From Hyphomicrobiales bacterium (GTDB taxonomy: Bacteria; Pseudomonadota; Alphaproteobacteria; Rhizobiales; Xanthobacteraceae), in assembly GCA_013911975.1 (NCBI GenBank), contig JACESF010000007.1, positions 1-64,000 of the forward strand: DNA of 64,000 bases, in the 5' to 3' direction. A model generated the notes under the pieces. The model was not told where the DNA came from. It was given only the letters and a program-made list of their open reading frames with translations, and made no database searches. Below, in pieces: positions 17,484-27,076 of the stretch (the first letter of the stretch is position 1; every line of letters begins with the position of its first letter). A program made the translations under genes and the position numbers.

Positions 17484-19562
17484 ATGACCGCCGCGCCCGT
17501 CACCCTGCGCCGCCACGGTTCCGTGGCGGTGGTGGAGATCGCCTATGCCCCCGTCAACGCCCTCTCCAAGGGCGTGCGCACGGGGCTCGTGGAGGCCATG
17601 GACACGCTGCGCGCCGATCCCGACGTGACGGCGGTGGTGCTGAGCGGCGGGCCGGGGCGCTTCATCGCCGGCGCGGACATCCGCGAGATGAACGCGCCGC
17701 CGGACGAGCCCTTCCTGCCGGACGTGATCGCCGCCATCGCGGACCTGGACAAGCCTGTCATCGCCGCCATCGACGGCGCGACTCTGGGGGGCGGCCTGGA
17801 AGTGGCGCTGGGCTGCGATGCCCGCATCGGCTCGCCCAAGGCGGTGCTGGGCCTCACCGAGACGCGGCTCGGCATCATTCCCGGCGCGGGCGGCACCCAG
17901 CGCCTGCCGCGCATCGTGGGTATCGCGGGGGCCATTCCGCTCATCTGCGAGGCCCGCATCCTGAAGGCCAAGGACGCGCACGCCCTCGGCCTACTGGACG
18001 CCGTCGCGGACGACCCGCTGGCGGCAGCCTTGGACTACGCGCAGAGCGCGCAGAAGCGCCGCATCTCCGACCTTCCCGTGCCCGAGGGCGACGCCGCGGC
18101 GGAGCAGGCGGCGGCCGACGCGGCGCTCAAGGGCGCCAAGGGCCAGCCCGCCATCGGCGAGGCGGTCCACGTCATCCGCGCCGCCCGCGAGGGCAGCTTC
18201 GCGGACGGGCTCGCCCGCGAGCGCGCGGCCTTCCTCGCCCTGCGCGAAAGCCCCGAGGCGAAGGCGCTGCGCCATCTCTTCTTCGCCGAGCGCGAGGCGG
18301 GCAAGGTGCCGGGCCTGGAAGGCGCGGCGGCGCGGCCCTTCGCCCAGGTGGCGGTGATCGGCGCGGGCACCATGGGCGCGGGAATCGCCTCGGCGCTTCT
18401 GGATGCCGGCCTCACCGTGACCCTGGTGGAGCGCGACGAAGACGCCGCGCAGGCCGGAGCGGCGCGCGTGCGCGGCCTCTATGACCGGCCGCTCAAGAGC
18501 GGGCGAGTGAGCCCGGCGCAGGTGGACGAGCGCCTCGCGCGGCTCATCCCCACCGCCGATTGGGACACACTCTCGACTGTCGATCTCGTCATCGAGGCGG
18601 CGTTCGAGGACATGGACGTGAAGGCGGACATCTTCCGCCGCCTGGACGCCGTCGCCCGCCCCGGCGCGGTGCTGGCCTCCAACACCTCCTATCTGGACCT
18701 CGACGCCATCGCCGCGTTGACCGCCCGGCCGCAGGACGTGGTGGGGCTGCACTTCTTCGCCCCTGCCAACCTCATGAAGCTGCTGGAAGTGGTGCGCGGC
18801 GCCAAGACGGCGCCGGACGTGCTCGCCACGGCCCTCGCCCTCGCGAAGAAGATCGGCAAGCAGCCGGTGGTGGCGGGCAATTGCGACGGCTTCATCGGCA
18901 ACCGCATCTACGCGGTCTATCGCCGCCACGCGGAATATCTGGTGGAGGACGGCGCGACCCCGCAGGATGTCGACGCGGCCCTGGAGGCCTATGGCTTCGC
19001 CATGGGTATCTTCGCGGTGTCGGACATGTCGGGCCTCGACATCGCCTTCGCCATGCGCAAGCGCCGCGCGGCGACGCGCGATCCCAACGAGCGCTACGTG
19101 ACCATCCCCGACCTTCTGTGCGAGGCCGGGCGCCTCGGCCGCAAGACGGGCGCGGGCTGGTATGCCTATGACGCGGCGGGCAAGAAGACGCTCGACCCCA
19201 GGACCGCCGAGATCATCGACGGCGTGCGCGCCGGGCGGGGCCTCGCGCCGCGCGCGTTCACGGCCGAGGAGATCCAGCGCCGCCTCGTCTGCGTGATGGC
19301 CAACGAGGGGGCGAAGGAGTTGGAGGAGGGCATCGCGCTGCGCGCCTCCGACATCGATCTCGCCTTCGTCAACGGCTACGGCTTCCCGCGCCTGAAGGGC
19401 GGCCCCATGTTCGCCGCCGACCAGATGGGCCTTTCCGCCGTGCTCGCGGAAGTGGAGGCGGCCCATGCCGCCGGCGGGGCCGGCTCGGCGCCCGCCCGGC
19501 TTCTCATCGACCTCGCCCGCTCGGGCGGCAGCTTTGCCGCCTGGCGCAAGACCAACGCCTGA
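17484..19562 (+). CDS. Bifunctional enoyl-CoA hydratase / 3-hydroxyacyl-CoA dehydrogenase
   Basis: A 692-residue FadJ-like fusion. The N-terminal crotonase half (to ~residue 190) shows RFIAGADIREM, GATLGGGLEVALGCD and LTETRLGIIPGAGGTQRL, with both catalytic glutamates present. The dehydrogenase half starts at VAVIGAGTMGAGIASALLDAG (residues ~290-310), with SNTSYLDLDAIA and the catalytic histidine in VGLHFFAPANLMKLLEVV. In a paa operon it most likely supplies the PaaF (hydratase) and PaaH (NAD-dependent dehydrogenase) steps between PaaZ and PaaJ, which are separate proteins in E. coli. It sits between paaJ (1-nt gap) and paaZ (47-nt gap). A general fatty-acid role cannot be excluded. Confidence 0.9.
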   Translation: MTAAPVTLRRHGSVAVVEIAYAPVNALSKGVRTGLVEAMDTLRADPDVTAVVLSGGPGRFIAGADIREMNAPPDEPFLPDVIAAIADLDKPVIAAIDGATLGGGLEVALGCDARIGSPKAVLGLTETRLGIIPGAGGTQRLPRIVGIAGAIPLICEARILKAKDAHALGLLDAVADDPLAAALDYAQSAQKRRISDLPVPEGDAAAEQAAADAALKGAKGQPAIGEAVHVIRAAREGSFADGLARERAAFLALRESPEAKALRHLFFAEREAGKVPGLEGAAARPFAQVAVIGAGTMGAGIASALLDAGLTVTLVERDEDAAQAGAARVRGLYDRPLKSGRVSPAQVDERLARLIPTADWDTLSTVDLVIEAAFEDMDVKADIFRRLDAVARPGAVLASNTSYLDLDAIAALTARPQDVVGLHFFAPANLMKLLEVVRGAKTAPDVLATALALAKKIGKQPVVAGNCDGFIGNRIYAVYRRHAEYLVEDGATPQDVDAALEAYGFAMGIFAVSDMSGLDIAFAMRKRRAATRDPNERYVTIPDLLCEAGRLGRKTGAGWYAYDAAGKKTLDPRTAEIIDGVRAGRGLAPRAFTAEEIQRRLVCVMANEGAKELEEGIALRASDIDLAFVNGYGFPRLKGGPMFAADQMGLSAVLAEVEAAHAAGGAGSAPARLLIDLARSGGSFAAWRKTNA

Positions 19563-19609
19563 GGCCGCGCCCCATCGGACCGCCCCAAGGAATCCGCGAA
19601 AGACACGTC

Positions 19610-21652
19610 ATGACCAAGATCCTCGAAAGCTACGCCCTCGACCGCTGGTTCGCGCCCACCGAGGGGTTCGTGGACATTCCGAGCGCCGTTGACGGGCGCG
19701 TGGTGGCGCGCGCCTCCACCAAGGGGCTCGACTTCGCCGCCATGGTGCGCCATGCCCGCGAGGTGGGCGGGCCGACGCTGCGCGCGCTCACCTTCCACCA
19801 GCGCGCCGACATCCTGCGGGCGCTCGCCAAGTATCTGGGCGAGCAGAAGGAGGCGCTCTATGCGCTCTCCGCCGACACGGGCGCCACCAAGCGCGACAAT
19901 TTCTTCGACATCGACGGCGGCTTCGGCACCCTCTACGCCTATGCCTCGCGCGGGCGGAAGGAGCTGCCCAGTGAGCGCTTCGTGGTGGAAGGCCCCACCG
20001 AGGGCCTGTCCAAGAACGGCACTTTCGTCGGCACCCACATCCTCACCCCGCTGAACGGCGTGGCGGTGCATATCAACGCCTTCAACTTCCCCTGCTGGGG
20101 CATGCTGGAGAAGTTCGCCCCGGCCTTCCTCGCGGGCGTCCCGGTCATCACCAAGCCCGCCACCGCCACCTCCTATGTGGCCGAGGCGGTGGTGAAGCTC
20201 ATCATCGGTTCCGGCCTGCTGCCCCCCGGCGCGCTGCAATTCGTCTGCGGCTCCACGGGCAACCTCCTGGACCAGCTCACCGGCCAGGACGTGCTCTCCT
20301 TCACCGGCTCGGCGGCCACCTCCGAGGCGCTGCGCAACCATCCGGCGGTTTCGGTGAACGCGGTGCGCTTCATCGCCGAGCGTGACAGCCTCAACGCCGC
20401 CGTGCTGGGCCCGGATGCGGTGGAGGGCACGCCGGAATTCGACCTGTTCGTGAAGGAAGTGGTGCGCGAGATGACCGTGAAGGCGGGCCAGAAGTGCACC
20501 GCCATCCGCCGCGTCTTCGTGCCCCGCGCCCTGAAGGACGCGGTCGCCGCCGCGCTCTCGGCCCAGCTCGCCGCCGTGGCGGTGGGGGATCCACGCCGCG
20601 ACGACGTGCGCATGGGCCCGCTCGCCAGCCTCGCCCAGCGCGCCAGCGTGCGCGAGGCGGTGGAGGAGATCGCCGCCGAGGCCGAGATCGTGTTCGGCGA
20701 TCCCGCCAGCGTCGCCCCGGTGGGCGGCGACGGGGAGGCCGGCGCCTTCATGGCGCCCGTTCTGCTGGTCTGCCCGACCCCGCGCGAGGCCCGCGCGCCC
20801 CATGTGACCGAAGCCTTCGGCCCGGTCGCCACCCTCATGCCCTATGACGGGCTCGCCGACGCCGTGGCCCTGGTGGCCAAGGGCGAGGGTAGCCTCGTGG
20901 CCTCCGTCTACACCTATGACGAGGCGGTGGCCGAGGCGCTGGTGTTCGGCATCGCCGCCTATAACGGCCGCGTGGTTCTGATCGACCGCGACTGCGCGAA
21001 GGAATCCACCGGCCACGGCTCGCCGCTCCCCGGCCTCGTCCATGGCGGCCCCGGCCGCGCGGGCGGCGGCGAGGAGATGGGCGGCCTGCGCGGCGTGTTC
21101 CACTACATGCAGCGTACCGCGCTCCAGGGCTCGCCCGGCCGCCTGTCCGCGCTCACCAAGAGCTGGATCAAGGGCGCCCCGGCGCCGTCCCCGGCGAGCC
21201 ATCCCTTCAAGCTCGACTTCGACACCATCAAGGTGGGCGACACGGTGGAGACGCCGTCCCGCGTCATCTCGCTGAAGGACATCGAGCATTTCGCCGAGTT
21301 CACCGGCGACACCTTCTATGCCCACATGGACGAGGAGGCCGCCAAGGCGAACCCCTTCTTCCCGGGCCGGGTGGCGCACGGCTACCTCATCCTGTCCTTC
21401 GCGGCGGGCCTGTTCGTGGACCCGGCTCCGGGCCCGCTGCTGGCCAATTATGGCCTCGACACCCTGCGCTTCCTGAAGCCGGTCTCGCCCGGCGACGCCA
21501 TCCGCGTGCGGCTGACGGTCAAGCAGAAGCAGGCGGCCCGCAAGCCGGAATACGGCGAGGTGCGCTGGGATGCCGAGGTGTTCAACCAGGACGGCGAGAC
21601 GGTGGCCCGCTACGACCTGCTCACCATGAGCGCCCGCCCCGTCGCGGCGTGA
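19610..21652 (+). CDS. paaZ: Oxepin-CoA hydrolase / semialdehyde dehydrogenase
   Basis: A 680-residue bifunctional ring-opening enzyme. Residues 1 to ~520 are an aldehyde dehydrogenase, with [16 protein letters not shown] carrying the catalytic cysteine. The C-terminal ~140 residues are a MaoC-type hydratase domain ([16 protein letters not shown] and [13 protein letters not shown]) that hydrolyses oxepin-CoA. PaaZ opens the ring and oxidises the aldehyde with NADP to 3-oxo-5,6-dehydrosuberyl-CoA. Length and domain order match E. coli PaaZ (681). It is last in its operon and is followed by a REP-type repeat and the convergent glucan operon. Confidence 0.96.
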   Translation: MTKILESYALDRWFAPTEGFVDIPSAVDGRVVARASTKGLDFAAMVRHAREVGGPTLRALTFHQRADILRALAKYLGEQKEALYALSADTGATKRDNFFDIDGGFGTLYAYASRGRKELPSERFVVEGPTEGLSKNGTFVGTHILTPLNGVAVHINAFNFPCWGMLEKFAPAFLAGVPVITKPATATSYVAEAVVKLIIGSGLLPPGALQFVCGSTGNLLDQLTGQDVLSFTGSAATSEALRNHPAVSVNAVRFIAERDSLNAAVLGPDAVEGTPEFDLFVKEVVREMTVKAGQKCTAIRRVFVPRALKDAVAAALSAQLAAVAVGDPRRDDVRMGPLASLAQRASVREAVEEIAAEAEIVFGDPASVAPVGGDGEAGAFMAPVLLVCPTPREARAPHVTEAFGPVATLMPYDGLADAVALVAKGEGSLVASVYTYDEAVAEALVFGIAAYNGRVVLIDRDCAKESTGHGSPLPGLVHGGPGRAGGGEEMGGLRGVFHYMQRTALQGSPGRLSALTKSWIKGAPAPSPASHPFKLDFDTIKVGDTVETPSRVISLKDIEHFAEFTGDTFYAHMDEEAAKANPFFPGRVAHGYLILSFAAGLFVDPAPGPLLANYGLDTLRFLKPVSPGDAIRVRLTVKQKQAARKPEYGEVRWDAEVFNQDGETVARYDLLTMSARPVAA

Positions 21653-21678
21653 GCTTGGCGCTCTCTGGGCAGGAAATG

Positions 21679-21709
21679 CCCCCTCTCCCGCGTGCGGGGG
21701 AGGGGAGGG
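21679..21709. repeat. GC-rich REP-type element (family B)
   Basis: A single palindromic copy (CCCTCTCCCGCGTGCGGGGG) between the convergent ends of paaZ and the small triple-repeat gene. It is related to the pair at 7323-7441 and may act as a terminator. Confidence 0.65.
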
Positions 21710-21748
21710 CACGCGCCGCTCGGGCGCCTCAGCATCCCCTGAAGACCC

Positions 21749-22132
21749 TCACACGTCGCCCGAACGGTGCTTGCGCACCACGGTGGGCGGGTCGCTCGCC
21801 GGGAAGGTCTGCTTCAGCTCCTCGTCCAGCTTGCGGTCGTCCCGCGTGCGGTCGTCGGCCGGCGTCTCGGCGCCGGTGAAGCTGGACGGGTTGGTCAAAG
21901 CGGGCGGATCGCTCGCCGGGAAGCTGTCTTCCAGCTCCTCGTCCAGCTTCCGGTCCTCAGCCTCCTTCTCGCGCGCCTGAGCCACGTCGGGCGGCATCTC
22001 GGCGCCCGTGAAGCTGGTCGGGTTGGTCTGGGCCGGCGGATCGCTGGCCGGAAAGGTCTCCTCAAGGGCCTCGTCCAGCGCGCGGTCCTGCTGGGCCTTG
22101 GAGGGGGTGTTCGCGGTGGGTCCTGCGCTCAT
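21749..22132 (-). CDS. Small acidic protein with three FPASDPP repeats, function unknown
   Basis: A 127-residue hydrophilic, acidic protein without signal peptide or membrane segment. It is almost entirely three copies of one unit: LDEALEETFPASDPPAQTNP at residues 19-38, LDEELEDSFPASDPPALTNP at 63-82, and a shorter copy at 102-116. The first two also share the following SFTGAE. Single-copy FPASDPP proteins occur in many alphaproteobacteria without known function. The ATG overlaps the treY stop by 4 nt, so it is translationally coupled to trehalose synthesis genes and probably shares their stress control. Composition suggests a disordered, perhaps protective, protein, but that is a guess. Confidence 0.8.
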   Translation of the reverse strand: MSAGPTANTPSKAQQDRALDEALEETFPASDPPAQTNPTSFTGAEMPPDVAQAREKEAEDRKLDEELEDSFPASDPPALTNPSSFTGAETPADDRTRDDRKLDEELKQTFPASDPPTVVRKHRSGDV

Positions 22133-24966
22133 CCTGTCCTCGCTTCGTTCATGGGCCGGGAACGCTCCGGGGCCGGCTCCCGGTTCCCCGTCCCGCCGGC
22201 CAGGACGGCCACGGGAAGGCGGCTCAGGAGCGCCGGCACGTCGATTTCGGAAGCCTCGCCCGCCAGGGGGGCGCCGGTCAACAGGTCCGTGAGCGGCGGC
22301 AGGCCGTCCGGCAGGCGCAGCGTGGTCCCCGAGAAGCTGTCCGCCGGGGGCAAGGGCATGGCGGCCTCCGGCCCGAGGGCCCCCGCGCACAGGCGCGCCG
22401 CCACCACCAGAAGCACGGCCCCGCCCGCGCGCCGCAGGAAGGCCACCACCCGCTCAGCCGCCGGGCCCTCGGCCTCCAGCGGCTCGTAGCTGCCTTGGGC
22501 GAACAGGTCCGGGTCGGTGGCGCGCGCGGCGAGGATGCGGGCGATGATGGCCTGCTTCACCCGCCCGTCGCGCCAGTCGGCCAGGAGCACCGCCGAGTCC
22601 GCGCCCTCCGCCAGGGCGCGCATGCGGGCGGGGAAGTCCACCGGGCGGCGATTGTCGGGGTCCACCAGCGAGAAGTCCCAGAAGTCCGTGCCCTGGTAGA
22701 GGTCCGGCACGCCGGGGACGGTGAGCTTCAGCACGGTCTGGGCGAGGCTGTTCATCGCCCCCGCCGGGGCGAGCCGCCGGGCGAAGGCCGCTAGCCGTGC
22801 CCGCACCTCCGCGCCCTCCGGGCGGTTGGCGATCCCATCCAGGAAGGCCCGGCACGCGGTCTCATAGGCACCGTTCGGGAACACCCAGTTCGTGCGCCGC
22901 TTGGCTTCGCGCAGCGCCTTCTCCTGCCAGCCCGCCACCCGCTCGAAATAGGCGGCGATGCCCGCCGCGTCGTCGGGGGCGAGGTCGTTCGGCCAGTGGC
23001 CGATGAGGGTCTGGTACAGCATCACCTCGTCCGGGGGCGCGGGGGCGGGGCCGTCCGGAAGCTCGGTCCGCAGCGGCGCGGCGCCGGCCATGAGGGCTTC
23101 CAGCTCCAGCGACCATTCGCGGGGGATCTCGCTCAGCACCGCGAGGCGCATGCGGGCGTCCTCGCCGCGCTTGTGGTCATGGGTGGCGGTGGCAAGCATC
23201 GCCCGGGGCAGGCGCGACCGGCGGGCCGTGGCGGCTGCGTGGAAGGCGGCCGGGGACAGGGCCAGCCGGTCCGGGTCCGAGCCCACCTCGTTGCGCGAGA
23301 GGAGGCGCCCGTAGCGGTAGAACAGCGTGTCCTCCATGGACTTGGCGGCGATGGGGGAGGTGAGCTGCTGGAACCGGGCGATGGCATAGGCGCGGGTCCC
23401 GGCCTCAAGGATGTCGCCGAGCCCGGCCGCCGCCGCCCCGCCCAGCCACCCGTCCAGGAGATCGAGCACGGGATGGTCGATGGGGGCGAGATGCGCCCGC
23501 GCGCGCTCCAGCGCCTCGGACATGAAGGCCCAGTCCTGGTCGCTGCGGCCCGAAGCGTCCGCATAGGTGCGGTAGACCGGGAAGGCCACCACCAGTTCGT
23601 TCAGCGCGCGCCGGATGGCGGCGAAGGTGATGTCCCGCGTGTCGAGGTCGGTGCGTGCCACCCGGTGGAGGGCGCGGGTCGCGGCCTGCATCTCGGCGCC
23701 GAACCCTTCGCGCAGCACCTGCCGCCGGGCCGCCTCGCGATGAGCGGCATAGGCCGTTCCGTCGCCCGCCGCGCGGCTCCACACATGCTCCAGCGCGTCC
23801 GCCGCTCCCCCGTCATGGAGCAGCGCCGCCACCTCGTCCATGAAGTCGTAGCCGGTGGTGCCGTCCACCGGCCAGCTTTCCGGCAGCCGCTCGCCGGGAT
23901 GGAGGATCTTCTCCACCACCAGATAGCCGCCCGGCGGCGCCTCGGCGGGGCGGCGCGCGTCCAACTGCTCCATGCGGCGGCGCAGGCGGCGGCAATAGCC
24001 GGCCGGGTCCGCGAGCCCGTCCACATGGTCCACGCGGAACCCGTCCACGAGCCCTTCCCCATAGAGGCGGAACAGCAAGGCGTGGGCCTGCTCGAACACG
24101 TCCTGGCGCTCCACCTGCACTCCGGCGAGGCCGGTAATGTCGAAGAAGCGGCGCCAGTTGAGGTCGTCATTGGCGGTGCGCCACCAGGCGAGGCGGAAAT
24201 TCTGCCGCTCCAGCAGGGCGTGCAGCCGGCGGCAGCCCTCCGCGCCGGTGGCGTCGAAGGCGGCGAGCGCGGGCGCGAGGAGGTCCGCGCCCTGCGTCGC
24301 GACCGTCATGGCGAGACGCTCCTTCAGCGCCACCGCCTGGGCCTTCCCCTCCGGGCCGGGCGCGATGTCCGCGAAGGCGCGGGCCTGTTCCGCCAGGTCC
24401 GGCGTGTCGGCGGCGGCGAGGATGTCGCCATAGCGGCGCGGGCAGATGGGGAAGGCGTGCTCGTAGTGGCGCGCCTCGAAGGCACCACGCGCGGCATCAT
24501 AGGCCAGCGCCACCGTGCCCTCGCGCAGCGCCTCGCCATAGGGCGTGCCGAGGAAGGGCGCGAGGACCTTGCCCGCCAGGGCGGGATCGTCCGCGGTCCA
24601 GTTGATGTCGAACACGTCCGCATGGGCGCTCTCCCGGCCCCATTCCAGCACGTCGAGCCACACCCGATTGTCCGCGCCGCCGACGCCCATATGGTTCGGC
24701 ACGATGTCGAGGATCAGCCCCATGTCCCGGGCACGCAGGGCACTTACGAGCCGCCGCAGCGCGGCTTCCCCGCCCACTTCCGGGTCGAGGGTGCCGGTGT
24801 CCACGGTGTCGTAGCCGTGGCGCGAGCCCGCGCGCGAGGTGAGGAGCGGCGAGGCATAGACATGGCTGATGCCGAGCGCGCCGAGATAGTCGACCAGCGG
24901 AACGGCATCGTCCAGCGTGAAGCCCTCGTGGAACTGGAGGCGGGCCGTGGCGCGGGGCGCGCTCAT
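22129..24966 (-). CDS. treY: Malto-oligosyltrehalose synthase
   Basis: A 945-residue GH13 enzyme that converts the reducing-end maltose of a malto-oligosaccharide into a terminal trehalose unit; TreZ then cuts this off. The N-terminal ATARLQFHEGFTLDDAVPLVDYL block and VPNHMGVGG are TreY hallmarks. Catalytic regions are GFRVDHVDGLADP (nucleophile aspartate), LVVEKILHPGE (acid/base glutamate) and TATHDHKRGEDAR. Overlaps of 4 nt with malQ upstream and with the FPASDPP gene downstream show one operon. The partner treZ lies 15 kb away at 40194 on the other strand. Confidence 0.95.
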   Translation of the reverse strand: MSAPRATARLQFHEGFTLDDAVPLVDYLGALGISHVYASPLLTSRAGSRHGYDTVDTGTLDPEVGGEAALRRLVSALRARDMGLILDIVPNHMGVGGADNRVWLDVLEWGRESAHADVFDINWTADDPALAGKVLAPFLGTPYGEALREGTVALAYDAARGAFEARHYEHAFPICPRRYGDILAAADTPDLAEQARAFADIAPGPEGKAQAVALKERLAMTVATQGADLLAPALAAFDATGAEGCRRLHALLERQNFRLAWWRTANDDLNWRRFFDITGLAGVQVERQDVFEQAHALLFRLYGEGLVDGFRVDHVDGLADPAGYCRRLRRRMEQLDARRPAEAPPGGYLVVEKILHPGERLPESWPVDGTTGYDFMDEVAALLHDGGAADALEHVWSRAAGDGTAYAAHREAARRQVLREGFGAEMQAATRALHRVARTDLDTRDITFAAIRRALNELVVAFPVYRTYADASGRSDQDWAFMSEALERARAHLAPIDHPVLDLLDGWLGGAAAAGLGDILEAGTRAYAIARFQQLTSPIAAKSMEDTLFYRYGRLLSRNEVGSDPDRLALSPAAFHAAATARRSRLPRAMLATATHDHKRGEDARMRLAVLSEIPREWSLELEALMAGAAPLRTELPDGPAPAPPDEVMLYQTLIGHWPNDLAPDDAAGIAAYFERVAGWQEKALREAKRRTNWVFPNGAYETACRAFLDGIANRPEGAEVRARLAAFARRLAPAGAMNSLAQTVLKLTVPGVPDLYQGTDFWDFSLVDPDNRRPVDFPARMRALAEGADSAVLLADWRDGRVKQAIIARILAARATDPDLFAQGSYEPLEAEGPAAERVVAFLRRAGGAVLLVVAARLCAGALGPEAAMPLPPADSFSGTTLRLPDGLPPLTDLLTGAPLAGEASEIDVPALLSRLPVAVLAGGTGNREPAPERSRPMNEARTG

Positions 24967-27026
24967 CCGCGCCTCCGCGCGTTGTCGAGCACCTTCAGGC
25001 GGTGCTGCACCGCTTCGTCCTCCAGCAGGTGCGCCGCCTCCGGCCCGAGGCGGCGGCGCCAGTTGGGGTGCTCGTCCACGGTGCCCGGCAAATTGGGCTG
25101 CTCGTCGAGCGCCAGCACGTCCTCGATGGGGATGACGGCGAGCGGGGCCGGCGTGCGGCCAATGAAGTCCAGCGCGGCCTCGATCACCGCCTCTCCCCCT
25201 TCGGGGGGCGCATGCCGGTCCATGCCCTCTGGGGCGATGGTGCGCCACATGGCGCGGCGGTCCTCGGCGCGGGCGGCGCGCTCGCTCGCTTCGTCCTGGC
25301 CCTCGCCGACGATGCCCAGCGGCACCCGCCAGTCGATGTCGCGGCCCCTCCACCAGCCCGCCACCGTGGGCAGGTCGTGGGTGCCGGTGACGGCGATGGC
25401 GTCCGCCGAATAATGCTCGGCGCCGGTATAGCCGCCGTCCGCGTGCCGCTCGAACCACAGCACCTTCATGCCGAGGATGCCGCGCGCCGCCAGAACCTCG
25501 CGGAAACCTTCCGGCACGGTGCCCAGGTCCTCGCCGATGACGATGGCGCGGCGGCGGTGGGATTCCAGCGCCACGAGGCGCACCAGGTCCTCGAACGGAT
25601 AGGCGAGATAGGCCCCGGCGGTGGCGGGAAAGCCGTCCGGCACCAGCCACAGCCGCCTCAGGCCCATGATGTGGTCGATGCGCACCCCGCCCGCATGGGC
25701 CATGACGGAGCCGAGCATGTCGCGAAACGCGGCGAAGCCGGAGCGCGCCAAAGCGAGGGGCGAGAAGGCCGAGAGGCCCCAGTTCTGGCCGAGCGCGTTC
25801 ATCAGGTCCGGCGGGGCGCCGACGCTGAGGCCGATCAGCATGTCCGCCTGCCGGCTCCAGGCCTGGCTGCCGCCGCCGTCCGTGCCCACTGCGAGGTCGC
25901 TCACGAGGCCGATGGCCATGCCTGCCGAACGCGCCGCGTCCTGGGCCTGGGCGAGGCTGCGGTCCGCCACCCATTGCAGGAAGGCGTGGAACGCCACCTC
26001 GGCCGCGTGCTGGCGGGCGAACGCCTCCACCGCCGCGCTCTCGGGATCGTCGAGGCCCGCGCCCCAATGCCGCCAATTCCAGCGGGCGGGGTCGGCGCGG
26101 AACAGGGTGCCGTGGATGGCCTCGAAGCGCGCATGGCCCTCCAGCGCGGCCCCGCCCGCCGCGCGGAAGGCGTGGAAGTCCGCCTGGAGGTCGCTCCTGC
26201 GGGGCAGGGAATCCTCGAACAGGCGCCGCAGCACCGCGAGCCTGCGCGGCCCGGCCGAGGGCCAGTCCACGAAGGCGCCATCCTGCGGCGGTGCGCCCGC
26301 GCCCGCCTCCGCCGCGTCCACCGCCGGGCCGCCGAACACCACGCGGGGGTCGGCATGGAGCGGGTTCAGGAACTGGCGGCTCGACGGCGCATAGGGGCTG
26401 AAATGGTGCGGGTCGGCGGCGAAGCCCGCATGGATGGGGCTGAGCACCAGCGCGTCGGCGCCTGCGTCCGCCGCCTTCACGGCAAGTTGGGACAAGGCGG
26501 AGAAATCACCGATGCCGCCGTCTCCCGCGCGACGCAGCCCATAGAGCTGCACGGCGAGCGCCCAGAGCCGGGCCGGGTCCCGCCCGGCGGCGTCCGCCAC
26601 CGAGAAGCAGCGATCGGGGGCAACGGCGAGCAGGGTCTCGACGCCGCCCGCCTCCAGATGGTGATAGCCGGGCGGCTCCATGCCGGGAATGGTGAGCACG
26701 CCGCCTTCGCGGGGCGCCAGACCCTCCACCACGCCGCCGCCGTCCAGGGTCAGGCGGTAGCGCACCTCGCCGTCCGGCCCAGCCAGCGGGATCGCGACGG
26801 GCGCACCGGCATCGGCGGTCACGAGGGGCGGGGTCTCGGCGCGGGCCTCGATGGTCAGGCGGGCGGCGCTCTGCGCCATCTCGGCCGGGGTTGCGGCGGG
26901 CAGGTCGAGGGCGGCGAGAATGGCACGGAGGCTGTCCGGCGGCACCGTGCGGGGCCGTCCGAACGCGTCGTGCCAATGGGGCGAGAGGCCCGCGCGGCGG
27001 GCGAGGTCGAGAAGCTGTTCGTCCAT
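24963..27026 (-). CDS. malQ: 4-alpha-glucanotransferase (amylomaltase)
   Basis: A 687-residue GH77 disproportionating enzyme that transfers maltodextrin segments between glucans and releases glucose. GVRIDHIMGLRRLWLVP contains the nucleophile aspartate, VIGEDLGTVPEGFREVL the acid/base glutamate, and GTHDLPTVAGWWRGRDID the third acid. The ~100 N-terminal residues are the extension usual in proteobacterial MalQ. In this operon it can use the maltose made by TreS and rebuild longer chains for TreY or GlgB. It overlaps treY by 4 nt and starts 50 nt after glgX; GGAAGGG precedes the ATG. Confidence 0.94.
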   Translation of the reverse strand: MDEQLLDLARRAGLSPHWHDAFGRPRTVPPDSLRAILAALDLPAATPAEMAQSAARLTIEARAETPPLVTADAGAPVAIPLAGPDGEVRYRLTLDGGGVVEGLAPREGGVLTIPGMEPPGYHHLEAGGVETLLAVAPDRCFSVADAAGRDPARLWALAVQLYGLRRAGDGGIGDFSALSQLAVKAADAGADALVLSPIHAGFAADPHHFSPYAPSSRQFLNPLHADPRVVFGGPAVDAAEAGAGAPPQDGAFVDWPSAGPRRLAVLRRLFEDSLPRRSDLQADFHAFRAAGGAALEGHARFEAIHGTLFRADPARWNWRHWGAGLDDPESAAVEAFARQHAAEVAFHAFLQWVADRSLAQAQDAARSAGMAIGLVSDLAVGTDGGGSQAWSRQADMLIGLSVGAPPDLMNALGQNWGLSAFSPLALARSGFAAFRDMLGSVMAHAGGVRIDHIMGLRRLWLVPDGFPATAGAYLAYPFEDLVRLVALESHRRRAIVIGEDLGTVPEGFREVLAARGILGMKVLWFERHADGGYTGAEHYSADAIAVTGTHDLPTVAGWWRGRDIDWRVPLGIVGEGQDEASERAARAEDRRAMWRTIAPEGMDRHAPPEGGEAVIEAALDFIGRTPAPLAVIPIEDVLALDEQPNLPGTVDEHPNWRRRLGPEAAHLLEDEAVQHRLKVLDNARRRG

Positions 27027-27076
27027 GATCGGGCCCTTCCGGGTCTAGACCGTTGAGCGGGAGGCGGAGGGGCGCC

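Noticed and set aside
22129..26076. A treY gene extended upstream to 26076
   Set aside because: The extra in-frame part overlaps malQ and has no TreY similarity; homology starts at ATG 24966, which overlaps the malQ stop by 4 nt.
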